From Arenimonas metalli CF5-1 (lineage in GTDB: Bacteria; Pseudomonadota; Gammaproteobacteria; Xanthomonadales; Xanthomonadaceae), in NCBI RefSeq assembly GCF_000747155.1, contig NZ_AVCK01000009.1:62001-126000 (forward strand): a stretch of 64,000 bases of DNA, written 5' to 3'. A program made the translations under genes and the position numbers. The first letter of the stretch is position 1. Each line of letters starts with the position of its first letter. The notes below the pieces were generated by a model. The model did no database searches. It had not been told where the DNA came from and saw only the letters and a list, made by a program, of their open reading frames with translations. Of this stretch, positions 43,989 through 53,826 are shown in pieces.

Positions 43989-46859
43989 TCAGAAACGATA
44001 GGTCATGCGCGCGTACAGCGAGCGGCCGAACCAATCGTACTGGGTGGCAAACGCCGGGATGTTGCCGTAACGCGTGGCGGTGCCGGTCGAAACGTTCGGC
44101 GGATCCTTGTCGAACACGTTGTCGACGCCGACCAGCAGGTCCCAGCTATCCGCACGGTAGATGACCGACAGGGTGTGGTACAGACGGTCCTCGGCCACGG
44201 TGTCGTACACCGGGTTCGGGTTGCCGAAGTACGCAGCCGGCTGCGTGAAGTTGAAGTTCTCGGTCTCGTCCACGTAGCGCATGCCCCAGGTGTACGTGAA
44301 GTCACCGCGGGTCAGCGAGCTGCGGACGTTGCCGACGAGCTTCGGATAGCTGATCAGGCCAACGTAGTCGTTGCTGTCGAAGCCGCTCTCGAGGCTGCTG
44401 TCGAACAGCTGCTCGACGTTCTCCATCGTGTACGTGAACTGGCTCTCGACCTCGACCTTGCCGAAGTTGAAGTCGCCGTCCCAACGCAGGTTCAGGTCAT
44501 AGCCGCGGACCAGCTGCTTGTTGATGTTCAGGTAGGAGTCGCGGATCACGTCGATGTTGAGCGGATCCGAGCCGGTGCCGCGACGGTTGAACAGGTCGCA
44601 GAACGCGTTCGGATAGTTCGGCAGGGCGTAGCAGCTGCCAACGATCGCGCCGGCGCCGAGCTGCGAGATCTGGTCACGCACGTCGATCTCGAAGTAGTCC
44701 ACCGAGGCGGTGAAGTTCGCCCACGACGGGGTGAAGACGATGCCCGCGGTGGTCGCGGTCGAGGTCTCCGGCTTCAGGACGCCCAGGCCGCCACCGGTGA
44801 TGACGGTAGCCGAGGAGCCGGCACCGTTGTAGTCATCGGGGATGCCTTCCGCGGCGCAGTTGGCGCGGACGTTCGGGTTGGTCGAGTTGCCCCAGTCGAT
44901 GCAGGGGTCGATGGCGAACTGGCCCACGAACGAGGTCTGGTCACCCAGGAACAGCTCGTACAGGCCCGGGGCGCGGTAGGAGGTGCCGCGGGTGGCGCGG
45001 ACGCTCAGCGACGGGATGATCTGCCAGCGCATGCCGAGCTTCCAGATCGAGTCCGAGTCCGCCACGGTGTCGTACTTGAACACGCGGCCGGAAGCGTTGA
45101 CCGCCAGCTCCTCGATGCCCGGGATGCCGGACAGCAGGGGCACTTCGATCTCGCCGAAGATTTCCTGGATGTAGTCCTTGCCCTCGGTGCCGGTGGCCGA
45201 CGACTGGCCCCACAGGCGGCCGGTGCGCTCGAGCTCGCTCGGGTTGTCGTCGATGCTGATGCGGCGGAACTCGGTGCCGATCGCGGCGGCGACGACGCCG
45301 GCCGGCAGCTCGAACAGCTCGCCGGTGGCGGTGGCGTTGACCACGAACTGGTCATACACGGTGTTGCCGGTGTGCCAGACGCCGATTTCCTGCGCCAGGC
45401 GCTCCATGCCGCGACCGCTCAGGAAGACCGGGTCGAGGTAGTTGACCGGGGCGCCGCCACCGTCGAGGTCGCGGAAGCGGTCGCCGGTCTTGTTGGCGTC
45501 GATGCTGAAGACTTCGTAGTCACCGTCCGAACGCGAGAAGGTGGTGTCGAAGTTCCAGGACCAGGTGCTGTCGCTGCCGAAGCCGCCCTTGAAGCTGGAC
45601 GCCGCGTACAGGAAGTCGACGTCGATGTTGGCGTCGGACTTGAACGGCATGACCGGCAGCGAGTTCGCGCTCAGGCCCACCGAGCGGTAGTCCATCGTCG
45701 GGAAGAACTGACGGAAGCGACGCGACTCGGTCTCGCGGTTGGTGTAGAGCAGCTGGCCGCTCCAGTCCACGCGGTCGAAGCTGAAGTCAGCGCCGACGAA
45801 CAGGCTGCTGCGCTCCTGCGACGAGAAGATGTGCGACTCGCCGAAGAAGTCGGCGTTCAGCACGTCCTCGTAGTACGCCGGGTTGCCGCCGGAAGCGTTG
45901 GCGTTGGCGCGCGGGCGGTAGCCCGGGATCGGGCCGATGGTCACGCCGTCCGGGGACGGGATGTAGCGGTTCGCGCCCGAGATGACGGTGTTGTAGTAGA
46001 GGTTGTTGCAACCGCCGAGCGCGGTGTCGCCGATGACCGAGCGGTCTTCGCGGTCGACGATGTTGCCGCTGGCGTCACGGACCAGGTCCTGCGGGCAGGC
46101 CAGGAAGTCGCGGTCGCCGACGCTGAGCGGCTGCTGGTCGTAGAACTGGAACGCGGCGACGATGCTGCCGTTGTCGAAGTTCCAACCGGTCGCGCCGGAC
46201 ACCGAGTACGACGAACCGCCGGCTTCCTGCGGAAGGTCGGTTTCGAAGATCAGGGTCGGCTGGTCGACGCTCTTGCGGGTGATCAGGTTGACGACGCCGC
46301 CGATACCGTCGGAGCCGTAGATCGAACCGCCGCCGTCCTTGAGCAGCTCAACGCGCTGCAGGATGACCGACGGGATGACGTTCAGGTCGAACGCGCCGAC
46401 CTGGCCGCGGGTACCGGCCGGGCCCGGGCGCTTGCCGTCGAGCAGGACCAGGGTACGGGAGGCGCCGAGGCCGCGCAGGGCGATCGACTGGTTGCCGTTA
46501 CCGCCCTCGACCACGAAGCCCGAGAACTGGTTGCTGATCTGGGTGGTGCCCGAGGCCACGCTGGTGGTCTGCAGGATCGAGGCCGTGTCCAGCTGGCCGG
46601 TGGTGGCGCTGACGTCGGCGGTGATGATCTGCACCGGCGACATCGAGTTGAAGCCCAGACGATTGATCAGCGAGCCGGTGACCGTGATGGTCTCCAGTTC
46701 GGTGGCATCGGCCGCGTTTTCTGCCGCCTGCTCCTCGTTTTCGGGCTCGGAGGGCGGGTCCTGGGCGAGAACCGCCGGACCATAGAGGCCGGCGACCACG
46801 GCTGCCACGAGGGGCAGACGAGCCAGCGACTTGTTACGCGTGTCTTTCTTGAGGGACAT
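43989..46859 (-). CDS. TonB-dependent outer-membrane receptor
   Basis: A 956-residue receptor. Signal peptide 'VVAGLYGPAVLA-QDPP', an acidic linker, and TonB-box-like 'LETITVTGSLI' lead into the plug ('IALRGLGASRTLVLLDGKRP', 'VELLKDGGGSIYGSDGIGGV'). The 22-strand barrel ends in the aromatic 'MTYRF'. The ATG at 46859 has GGAGAC upstream; an ATG 54 nt earlier would put extra residues before the signal peptide. This class, with a large plug, is abundant in xanthomonads and caulobacters and imports peptides or carbohydrates. The neighbouring S9 peptidase favours peptides. GC is a little below the surroundings. Confidence 0.93.
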   Translation of the reverse strand: MSLKKDTRNKSLARLPLVAAVVAGLYGPAVLAQDPPSEPENEEQAAENAADATELETITVTGSLINRLGFNSMSPVQIITADVSATTGQLDTASILQTTSVASGTTQISNQFSGFVVEGGNGNQSIALRGLGASRTLVLLDGKRPGPAGTRGQVGAFDLNVIPSVILQRVELLKDGGGSIYGSDGIGGVVNLITRKSVDQPTLIFETDLPQEAGGSSYSVSGATGWNFDNGSIVAAFQFYDQQPLSVGDRDFLACPQDLVRDASGNIVDREDRSVIGDTALGGCNNLYYNTVISGANRYIPSPDGVTIGPIPGYRPRANANASGGNPAYYEDVLNADFFGESHIFSSQERSSLFVGADFSFDRVDWSGQLLYTNRETESRRFRQFFPTMDYRSVGLSANSLPVMPFKSDANIDVDFLYAASSFKGGFGSDSTWSWNFDTTFSRSDGDYEVFSIDANKTGDRFRDLDGGGAPVNYLDPVFLSGRGMERLAQEIGVWHTGNTVYDQFVVNATATGELFELPAGVVAAAIGTEFRRISIDDNPSELERTGRLWGQSSATGTEGKDYIQEIFGEIEVPLLSGIPGIEELAVNASGRVFKYDTVADSDSIWKLGMRWQIIPSLSVRATRGTSYRAPGLYELFLGDQTSFVGQFAIDPCIDWGNSTNPNVRANCAAEGIPDDYNGAGSSATVITGGGLGVLKPETSTATTAGIVFTPSWANFTASVDYFEIDVRDQISQLGAGAIVGSCYALPNYPNAFCDLFNRRGTGSDPLNIDVIRDSYLNINKQLVRGYDLNLRWDGDFNFGKVEVESQFTYTMENVEQLFDSSLESGFDSNDYVGLISYPKLVGNVRSSLTRGDFTYTWGMRYVDETENFNFTQPAAYFGNPNPVYDTVAEDRLYHTLSVIYRADSWDLLVGVDNVFDKDPPNVSTGTATRYGNIPAFATQYDWFGRSLYARMTYRF

Positions 46860-47058
46860 TGAAGCGTCTCCGCTGTTTTGGGTGGGTTCATGAAGCAGGT
46901 GACTTCTTAACATCGAACCAAGCCTTAACGCAAATTGAATTTTTGAAAGGCCACGGTCTTGTCACATTCCCCGGCTACCCTCGGGACGGCCGTCGCGGGC
47001 TGCGCGGGCCCCGCCGGGGTGGCACCATGGCAGGCTGAATTCCACGCCAGGCCCGTCC

Positions 47059-48144
47059 ATGACCCCTTCCGAAGCCCTCATCCAAGTCCTTGGCCAGCTG
47101 GCCGACCCCCACACCGGCCAGACCCTGGCCGAGGCCCGCGCCATCCGGGGGCTGGGCCTGGACGGCGGCAAGGTGGCCGCCGAGATCCAGCTTGGCTACC
47201 CGGCGGCAGGCTGGCACGCGGCCTTGGCCGCCCAGGCCAAGGCCCTGCTCGAGGCCCAGCCGGGCGTCGAACAGGCCACGGTCTCGGTCGGCTCCCGGGT
47301 CCACGCGCACCGGGTGCAGAAGGACCTGACCCCGCTGCCCCAGGTCCGCAACATCATCGCCGTGGCCTCGGGCAAGGGCGGGGTGGGCAAGTCCACCACC
47401 GCCGTGAACCTGGCCCTGGCCCTGCAGGCCGAGGGGGCCCGGGTCGGCGTACTGGACGCCGACATCTACGGCCCGTCCATCCCCAAGATGCTGGGCCTGC
47501 AGGGCCGTCCCGACAGCCCGGACGGCAAGTCGATCGAGCCCAAGCGCAACCACGGCCTCCAGGCCATGTCGATCGGCCTGCTGGTGGGCGAGGACACGCC
47601 GATGATCTGGCGCGGCCCGATGGTCACCCAGGCCCTGCAGCAGCTGCTCAACGACACCCGCTGGGACGACCTCGACTACCTCGTCATCGACCTGCCGCCC
47701 GGCACCGGCGACATCCAGCTGACCCTGGCCCAGCGCGTCCCGGTCTCGGGCGCGGTGATCGTGACCACGCCGCAGGACATCGCGACGCTCGACGCGCGCA
47801 AGGCCCTGCAGATGTTCGCCAAGGTCGAGGTGCCGGTGCTGGGCATCGTCGAGAACATGGCCGTGCACGTGTGCTCGAACTGCGGCCACGGCGAGCACGT
47901 GTTCGGCGCCGGCGGCGGCGAGCGCATGGCCGCGCAGTACGACGTGCCGCTGCTCGGCGCGCTGCCGCTGGACATCCACATCCGCGAACAGGCCGATTCC
48001 GGCACCCCGACCGTGGCGGCCGACCCGGGCTCGGCCCTGTCGCTGGCCTACCGCGACATCGCCCGCCGCACCGCGGCCCGGCTGTCGCTGCAGGCCCGCA
48101 ACAAGGCCATCGCCTTCCCGAACATCGTCATGCAGGACACCTGA
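47059..48144 (+). CDS. apbC: Mrp/ApbC iron-sulfur cluster carrier ATPase
   Basis: A 361-residue Mrp/NBP35-family P-loop protein that carries and delivers 4Fe-4S clusters. An N-terminal MIP18-like domain (about 1-90) precedes the deviant Walker A 'ASGKGGVGKSTTAVNLA', then 'VLDADIYGPSIPKML', Walker-B region 'LVIDLPPGTGDIQL' and the bridging CxxC in 'HVCSNCGHGEHVF'. It is separated from the TonB receptor gene by 199 nt of divergent promoter DNA, and dcd follows after 54 nt. Confidence 0.95.
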   Translation: MTPSEALIQVLGQLADPHTGQTLAEARAIRGLGLDGGKVAAEIQLGYPAAGWHAALAAQAKALLEAQPGVEQATVSVGSRVHAHRVQKDLTPLPQVRNIIAVASGKGGVGKSTTAVNLALALQAEGARVGVLDADIYGPSIPKMLGLQGRPDSPDGKSIEPKRNHGLQAMSIGLLVGEDTPMIWRGPMVTQALQQLLNDTRWDDLDYLVIDLPPGTGDIQLTLAQRVPVSGAVIVTTPQDIATLDARKALQMFAKVEVPVLGIVENMAVHVCSNCGHGEHVFGAGGGERMAAQYDVPLLGALPLDIHIREQADSGTPTVAADPGSALSLAYRDIARRTAARLSLQARNKAIAFPNIVMQDT

Positions 48145-48198
48145 GCCGCCCCCGTCCCGCTAGAATCCACGCCTTCACCCTAGGAACCGCGCCCCCGC

Positions 48199-48768
48199 AT
48201 GAGCATCAAGTCCGACAAGTGGATCCGCCGCATGGCCGAGCAGCAGGGCATGATCGAGCCGTTCGAGCCCGGCCAGGTCAAGCACGGCGGCGACGGCCAG
48301 CGCATCGTCAGCTACGGCACGTCCAGCTACGGCTACGACGTGCGCTGCGCGCGCGAGTTCAAGATCTTCACCAACATCAACTCCACCATCGTCGACCCGA
48401 AGAACTTCGACCCGACCAGCTTCGTGGACGTGGTGTCGGACGTCTGCATCATCCCGCCCAACTCCTTCGCGCTGGCGCGCACGGTGGAGTTCTTCCGCAT
48501 CCCTCGCGACACGCTGGTGGTGTGCCTGGGCAAGAGCACGTACGCGCGCTGCGGCATCATCGTCAACGTGACGCCGCTCGAGCCGGAATGGGAAGGCCAC
48601 GTCACGCTCGAGTTCAGCAACACCACGCCGCTGCCGGCCAAGATCTACGCCGGCGAGGGCGTGGCGCAGATGCTGTTCTTCCAGTCCGATGAAGTCTGCG
48701 AGACCTCCTACAAGGACCGCGGCGGCAAGTACCAGGGCCAGACCGGCGTGACCCTGCCGCGCACCTGA
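48199..48768 (+). CDS. dcd: dCTP deaminase
   Basis: A 189-residue dCTP deaminase that makes dUTP for thymidylate synthesis. Trimeric dUTPase-fold motifs: '[20 protein letters not shown]', '[13 protein letters not shown]', '[20 protein letters not shown]' with catalytic Glu in '[19 protein letters not shown]'. TAGAAT at 48161-48166 is a candidate -10 element. The mrp-dcd adjacency is common in gammaproteobacteria. Confidence 0.96.
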   Translation: MSIKSDKWIRRMAEQQGMIEPFEPGQVKHGGDGQRIVSYGTSSYGYDVRCAREFKIFTNINSTIVDPKNFDPTSFVDVVSDVCIIPPNSFALARTVEFFRIPRDTLVVCLGKSTYARCGIIVNVTPLEPEWEGHVTLEFSNTTPLPAKIYAGEGVAQMLFFQSDEVCETSYKDRGGKYQGQTGVTLPRT

Positions 48769-48777
48769 GGCGCGGCG

Positions 48778-48939
48778 TCAGCCCCGTCTCGCCAGCAGGC
48801 TCACGCCCAGCGCGATCAGCAGCACCGGCCACCACTTGAACAGGGTGGCCCAGATCCGGAACTCCGGGATCAGGTTGTTCGCCAGCAGCAGGGCGCCCAG
48901 CACGATCAGGATGATGGCGGACAGCACGTTCGACTTCAT
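48778..48939 (-). CDS. Small two-helix membrane protein (LiaI/LiaF-TM-like)
   Basis: A 53-residue protein composed of two hydrophobic helices: 'NVLSAIILIVLGALLLANNL' and 'WWPVLLIALGVSLLARRG'. This matches the LiaF transmembrane-region-type family (DUF5668). The function of such minimal members is unknown, and membrane-stress roles are known only for larger relatives. The ATG overlaps the stop of the HIT gene (ATGA), so it is co-translated; it converges with dcd. Confidence 0.75.
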   Translation of the reverse strand: MKSNVLSAIILIVLGALLLANNLIPEFRIWATLFKWWPVLLIALGVSLLARRG

Positions 48940-49364
48940 GGGGACTCCGGGGATTGGGCAGCGGCGGCCAGCGCCGAACGCAGCGAAGATAGCAGCGCCT
49001 CGCGCTCGCTGGCCACGTAGGGCTGTCGCGTGCCCGCGCCCCACACCGGTCCCGGCCAGGCGGCGTCGCCTTCCTGGCGCGCCACCACGTGCACGTGCAG
49101 CTGCCGAACCACGTTGCCCAGCGCGCCGATATTGAGCTTGTGCACCGGCCCGAGGCCGCGCAGCAGGCGGCCGGCCAGGTTCACTTCGGCCAGCAGCAGG
49201 CGCTGGGCGGCGCCGTCGAGGTCGATCCATTCGGTGGCCCCGGGGACGCGCGGCACCAGCACCAGCCAGGGGAAGCGGGCGTCGTCCACCAGCCGGAACT
49301 GCGACAGCGGGCCGTCGGCCACGAGCACGGAATCCGCGGCCAGGCGCGGATCGAGGTCGGTCAT
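48936..49364 (-). CDS. HIT-domain protein
   Basis: A 142-residue HIT-superfamily protein, different from the one at 11008-11478. The triad is in 'QLHVHVVARQEGD' (HxHxx form with the first His of the canonical motif replaced by Gln: QLHVHV). This variant is typical of the HIT-like 'diadenosine tetraphosphate hydrolase' group of xanthomonads and pseudomonads. Substrate is unknown. It lies in a short minus-strand unit with the small membrane protein and the dienelactone hydrolase. Confidence 0.83.
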   Translation of the reverse strand: MTDLDPRLAADSVLVADGPLSQFRLVDDARFPWLVLVPRVPGATEWIDLDGAAQRLLLAEVNLAGRLLRGLGPVHKLNIGALGNVVRQLHVHVVARQEGDAAWPGPVWGAGTRQPYVASEREALLSSLRSALAAAAQSPESP

Positions 49365-49375
49365 GTCCGGGGGCC

Positions 49376-50041
49376 TCAGCGCAGGTTCTTCTGGAAGAAG
49401 GCGAGGGTGCGGTCCAGCGCCTGCTTCGCCACCGCCTCGTGGAAGTCGGGGCGCTGGTCGCAGTTGAAGCCGTGGCCGGCGCCGGGCCAGACGTGGATCT
49501 CGGCGGCATCGCCCAGCGCCTCGCGGTGCTTGGCCACGTCCTCGGGCGGGATCAGCGGGTCGTTTTCGCCGAAGTGGAGCATCAGCGGCGCCTTCGGGCG
49601 CTCCTTCAGCAGGGGCACCGTGCGGCCGCCGTAGTAGCTGACCGCCGGCAGGCCGATGCGGGCGTTGGCCAGGTAGGCCACCGACCCGCCCCAGCAGAAG
49701 CCGACCACGCCGACGCGGTTCTCGGACTCCAGCAGGTCGTAGGCGCCGCGGACGCCGTCCAGCGCGCCCCCGAAGCCCAGGGATTCGGTGAGTGCCCGGC
49801 CCCGCGCGACCCCGGCCTCGTCGTAGGCCAGCTCGACCCCGCGGTCGACCAGGTCGAAGAGGGCCGGCGCCACCGCCAGGTAGCCGTAATTGGCGAAGCG
49901 GTCGGTGACCTGGCGGATGTGCGGGTTCAGGCCGAAGATTTCCTGGACCACGATGATGGCGCCGCGGGGCTTGTCGTGCGGCTTGGCCTCCCAGGCGGAG
50001 ATGCGCCCGTGGCGGGTGGAGATCGAGATCGTCTGGCCCAT
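49376..50041 (-). CDS. Dienelactone hydrolase family protein
   Basis: A 221-residue alpha/beta hydrolase. The nucleophile is the Cys of '[12 protein letters not shown]', as in true dienelactone hydrolases. The acid is in '[13 protein letters not shown]' and the histidine in '[11 protein letters not shown]'. '[20 protein letters not shown]' is the family N-terminal signature. No aromatic-degradation genes are nearby, so a general carboxyl-ester or lactone hydrolase is the safer call. It is divergent from rimO. Confidence 0.88.
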   Translation of the reverse strand: MGQTISISTRHGRISAWEAKPHDKPRGAIIVVQEIFGLNPHIRQVTDRFANYGYLAVAPALFDLVDRGVELAYDEAGVARGRALTESLGFGGALDGVRGAYDLLESENRVGVVGFCWGGSVAYLANARIGLPAVSYYGGRTVPLLKERPKAPLMLHFGENDPLIPPEDVAKHREALGDAAEIHVWPGAGHGFNCDQRPDFHEAVAKQALDRTLAFFQKNLR

Positions 50042-50138
50042 GCTTGCTTCCCCTGCATCGCTGTCCCGCCGGCTAGCCTACACCGGCCCGGCGGCCCGGG
50101 AGGGGTATACTCCGCCCCCCTCTCCAAGCCCCGCGCCC

Positions 50139-51473
50139 ATGTCCGCCAGCCACCCGAAGGTGGGTTTCGTCAGCCTAGGCTGCCCGAAGGCCCTCGTAGA
50201 CTCCGAACGCATTCTGACCCAGCTTCGGGTCGAGGGTTACGAGATCGTGCCCAGCTACGACGCCGCCGACGTGGTGGTGGTCAACACCTGCGGCTTCATC
50301 GACTCGGCCGTGGCCGAGAGCCTGGACGCGATCGGCGAGGCCATCGCCGAGAACGGCAAGGTCATCGTCACCGGCTGCCTGGGCAAGCGCCCGGAGCAGA
50401 TCCGGGCCGCCCACCCGGACGTGCTGTCGATCAGCGGCCCGCAGGACTACGCCAGCGTGATGTCGGCCGTGCATGCGGCGCTGCCGCCGCGGCACGACCC
50501 GTTCGTGGACCTGCTGCCGGACTACGGCCTCAAGCTCACGCCCAAGCACTACGCCTACCTGAAGATTTCCGAGGGCTGCAACCACCGCTGCAGCTTCTGC
50601 ATCATCCCGTCCATGCGCGGCGACCTGGTGTCGCGCCCGGTGGACGAGGTGCTGCGCGAGGCCGAGAAGCTGGCCCGCGGCGGCGTGAAGGAGCTGCTGG
50701 TGGTGTCGCAGGACACCAGCGCCTACGGCGTCGACATGAAATACGCCGCCCGCGAGTGGCGCGGCAAGGAATACCAGACCCGCATGAAGGGCCTGTGCGA
50801 GGGCCTGTCCGAGCTGGGCCTGTGGACGCGCCTGCACTACGTCTATCCGTACCCGCACGTGGACGACATCATCCCGCTGATGGCCGAGGGCAAGCTGCTA
50901 CCTTACCTCGACATCCCGTTCCAGCACGCCAGCCCGCGCATCCTGAAGCTGATGAAGCGGCCGGGCGCGGTGGACAAGACCCTCGAGCGCATCCAGCGCT
51001 GGCGCGACATCTGCCCCGAGATCACGATCCGCAGCACCTTCATCGTCGGCTTCCCGGGCGAGACCGAGGAGGACTTCGAGCAGCTGCTGTCCTTCCTCGA
51101 CCAGGCCGAGCTCGACCGCGTGGGCGCCTTTGCCTATTCGCCGGTCGAAGGCGCCACGGCCAACGCGTTGCCGGGTGCGGTGCCTGAAGAGGTCAAGCAG
51201 GAGCGCCTGGCGCGCTTCATGGCGCTGCAGGCCGAGATCAGCGCCGACAAGCTCGAGCGCAAGGTCGGCACCGTGCAGACGGTGATCATCGACGAGATCG
51301 ACGGCGAGCTGGCGATCGGCCGTTCGAAGGCCGACGCGCCCGAGATCGACGGCCTGGTGCAGATCCAGGACGGCGCCGCGGCGGGCCTGAAGCCCGGCGA
51401 CTTCTGCGAAGTCCGCATCATGGGCAGCGACGAACACGACCTCTTCGGCCTCGTCGGCGACGACGAGGACTGA
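50139..51473 (+). CDS. rimO: Ribosomal protein S12 methylthiotransferase
   Basis: A 444-residue radical-SAM enzyme that methylthiolates Asp88 of ribosomal protein S12. UPF0004 domain cysteines are in '[14 protein letters not shown]', 'VVNTCGFID' and '[11 protein letters not shown]'. The SAM cluster is '[17 protein letters not shown]'. The C-terminal TRAM domain covers about 375-440. The start ATG at 50139 is set by the conserved N-terminus; TATACT at 50105-50110 is a good -10 candidate. A family C palindrome follows the gene. Confidence 0.96.
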   Translation: MSASHPKVGFVSLGCPKALVDSERILTQLRVEGYEIVPSYDAADVVVVNTCGFIDSAVAESLDAIGEAIAENGKVIVTGCLGKRPEQIRAAHPDVLSISGPQDYASVMSAVHAALPPRHDPFVDLLPDYGLKLTPKHYAYLKISEGCNHRCSFCIIPSMRGDLVSRPVDEVLREAEKLARGGVKELLVVSQDTSAYGVDMKYAAREWRGKEYQTRMKGLCEGLSELGLWTRLHYVYPYPHVDDIIPLMAEGKLLPYLDIPFQHASPRILKLMKRPGAVDKTLERIQRWRDICPEITIRSTFIVGFPGETEEDFEQLLSFLDQAELDRVGAFAYSPVEGATANALPGAVPEEVKQERLARFMALQAEISADKLERKVGTVQTVIIDEIDGELAIGRSKADAPEIDGLVQIQDGAAAGLKPGDFCEVRIMGSDEHDLFGLVGDDED

Positions 51474-51511
51474 GCCGCCGCTGGGGCGGTAGGACTGGTG
51501 GGGTTTCTTTA

Positions 51512-51642
51512 GACGCGGATTTACGCGGATGAACGCGGATAGAGCAAAGGCTGGAGGGGATTTTCGCCGGTCGTTGTAGCCCTCGAAGAGCCCCTCATGA
51601 ATGCTTTTGCCCTATCCGCGTTCATCCGCGTCAATCCGCGTC
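51512..51642. repeat. Family C inverted repeat, copy C2
   Basis: Arms 51512-51542 and 51612-51642 (31 nt, one mismatch) share the ATCCGCGT-repeat design of copy C1 (18291-18454), with a 69-nt interior unrelated to that of C1. It lies between the convergent rimO and greB genes. Confidence 0.85.
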
Positions 51643-51667
51643 AAAAAAGCTTGCCCTCCCGCGGCCG

Positions 51668-52174
51668 CTACGCTGACTCGTACGCGACGGAGAGGACGAG
51701 GTAGCGGGCGGGGCCGGCGGGGAGTTGGACTTCGAACTCGTCGTCGACGCGCTTGCGCAGGGCGGCGCGGGCCAGCGGGGAGTCGATGCTGATCCAGCCG
51801 GCCTTGGCGTCGGTTTCGTCGGGGCCGACGATGCGGTAACGGGCGGTGTCGCCGCTGGCCTCGTCCTCGATCTCGAACACCGCGCCGAAGAAGATCGCGC
51901 CCGGGTCGGAGGGCGCGCCTTCGGCGACCTTCAGGGCCTCGAGCCGCTTCGTCAGGTAGCGCACGCGCCGGTCGATCTCGCCCAGCTGCTTCTTGCGGTA
52001 GGTGTATTCGGCATTTTCGCTACGGTCGCCCTCGGCGGCGGCCTCGGCCAGCGCCTTGACCACCGCCGGGCGCCGCACGCGCCAGAGCTCGTCGAGCTCG
52101 GCGCGCAGGCGCTCGAAGCCGGCGCGGGTGATGATCGCCGTCGAGCCTTCGGCCGGCGGCCGCCAGCGGCCCAC
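51668..52174 (-). CDS. greB: Transcript cleavage factor GreB
   Basis: A 168-residue Gre factor that rescues backtracked RNA polymerase. The N-terminal coiled coil carries the catalytic acidic tip '[17 protein letters not shown]' (D and E of 'DRSENAEY'). The C-terminal domain has '[20 protein letters not shown]' (GreB-type) and '[15 protein letters not shown]'. The N-terminal extension before '[12 protein letters not shown]' and the tail length fit GreB rather than GreA. It follows the AbgT gene by 3 nt. Confidence 0.92.
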   Translation of the reverse strand: MGRWRPPAEGSTAIITRAGFERLRAELDELWRVRRPAVVKALAEAAAEGDRSENAEYTYRKKQLGEIDRRVRYLTKRLEALKVAEGAPSDPGAIFFGAVFEIEDEASGDTARYRIVGPDETDAKAGWISIDSPLARAALRKRVDDEFEVQLPAGPARYLVLSVAYESA

Positions 52175-52177
52175 GGG

Positions 52178-53734
52178 TCAGCCCGCGGCGGAGGGCACCG
52201 CCGGGTAGGACAGCGGCGCGTCCAGGCCCAGCGGCCAGCCCATCAGGATCCAGACGCTGAACAGCGCGGCCCAGCCAATCAGGAACACGATGGAGTAGGG
52301 GACCATGGTCGCCACCACCGTGCCGATGCCGGCCTTGGGCTCGTAGCGCTGCAGGAAGGCGATCACCAGCGCGAAGTAGCTCATCATCGGCGAGATGATG
52401 TTGGTGACCGAGTCGCCGATGCGATACGCCGTCTGCGTCACTTCCGGCGAGTAGCCCAGCAGCATGAACATCGGGATGAACACCGGCGCCATCAGCGCCC
52501 ACTTGGCCGAGGCCGAGCCCATGGCCAGGTTCACCATCGCGGTGAGCAGGATGAAGCACAGCAGCAGCGGGATCTTCGGCAGGCCGATTGCCTTCAGGGT
52601 TTCCGCGCCTTCGACGGCGAAGATCAGGCCCAGCTGGGTCCAGTTGAACAGCGCCACGAACTGCGCCGCGAAGAACACCAGCACCAGGTAGCTCGCCAGC
52701 GTGCCCATGGACTTGGACATGCCGTTGACCACGTCGGCGTCCGACTTGATCGTGCCCGCGCCGACGCCGTAGGCGATGCCCACCAGCGCGCCGGCCACGA
52801 AGATCAGCGCGACGATGCCGTTGAGGAAGGGCGCCAGCGACTTGAGCGTGTCGGTCTCGCCCGCCAGGCGCAGCGCGCCGTTGGCCGGGACGGTCGCCAG
52901 CAGCACCAGCACCGTCAGCGCCACCGTGGCGATGCCGGCATACGCCAGGCCTCGCTTCTCGGCGGCGCTCAGGCCCTCGATCTTCTCGTCACCGCGGCCG
53001 TAGTCGCCGTCCGGGAACCGGCGCGCCACGATCTTCTCGGTCACGAACCAGCCCAGCAGCGTGATCAGCGGCGTCGAGGCCTGCATGAAGAACAGGTTGG
53101 CGGCGGCGTTGACCGAGTAGGTGGGGTCGACGATCCGCGCTGCTTCCTGCGATAGGCCAGACAGCAGCGGATCGATGGTGCCCAGCAGCAGGTTGGCCGA
53201 ATAGCCGCCCGACACGCCGGCGAAGGCCGCCGCGATGCCGAGGATGGGGTGCCGTCCCGCCGCCACGTATAGCAGTCCGGCCAGCGGCACCAGCAGCACG
53301 TAGCCGATCTCGCTGGCCATGTTCGACATCACGCCCGCGAACACCACGATCGGCGTCAGCAGGAAGCGCGGAGCGTTGAGCACGACGATGCGCAGGCAGG
53401 CGCCGATCAGGCCGCTGTGCTCGGCCACGCCGATGCCGATCAGGGCCACCAGCACGGTACCCAGCGGCGCGAAGCCGGTGAAGTTGGTGACCAGCGAAGC
53501 CATGATCCGCTGCAGGCCGTCCACGCTGAGCAGGTTCACCGGCGTCACCAGTTCGCCGGTTTTCGGATGCGCCACCGACAGGTCGAACTGGGCGGCGATC
53601 GCGCTTGCCACCACCACGGCCAGCGTGAGCAGGAAGAACAGCGTCGCCGGGTGGGGAAGCAGGTTGCCGGCGTACTCGACGATGCCGAGGAAGCGGTCGA
53701 CGGCGGTGCGCCGCGGGGTCGGGGCTTGGGTCAT
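52178..53734 (-). CDS. AbgT-family transporter
   Basis: A 518-residue membrane protein with about eleven to thirteen helices, of the AbgT family (p-aminobenzoyl-glutamate importers and, in MtrF/YdaH, sulfonamide exporters). Landmarks are '[19 protein letters not shown]' near the start, '[19 protein letters not shown]', and '[19 protein letters not shown]' near the end. Import of folate breakdown products or antimetabolite export are both possible; no abgAB hydrolase genes are adjacent. greB lies 3 nt downstream. Confidence 0.92.
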   Translation of the reverse strand: MTQAPTPRRTAVDRFLGIVEYAGNLLPHPATLFFLLTLAVVVASAIAAQFDLSVAHPKTGELVTPVNLLSVDGLQRIMASLVTNFTGFAPLGTVLVALIGIGVAEHSGLIGACLRIVVLNAPRFLLTPIVVFAGVMSNMASEIGYVLLVPLAGLLYVAAGRHPILGIAAAFAGVSGGYSANLLLGTIDPLLSGLSQEAARIVDPTYSVNAAANLFFMQASTPLITLLGWFVTEKIVARRFPDGDYGRGDEKIEGLSAAEKRGLAYAGIATVALTVLVLLATVPANGALRLAGETDTLKSLAPFLNGIVALIFVAGALVGIAYGVGAGTIKSDADVVNGMSKSMGTLASYLVLVFFAAQFVALFNWTQLGLIFAVEGAETLKAIGLPKIPLLLCFILLTAMVNLAMGSASAKWALMAPVFIPMFMLLGYSPEVTQTAYRIGDSVTNIISPMMSYFALVIAFLQRYEPKAGIGTVVATMVPYSIVFLIGWAALFSVWILMGWPLGLDAPLSYPAVPSAAG

Positions 53735-53826
53735 GGGGTCTGGCTCTTGGAATCTACGGGGTCGGACCCCCGGGGCGCCCGACTATAACCGACCCCGCGC
53801 CGAGCGTCGTCCTGGCCCGGGCCGCC

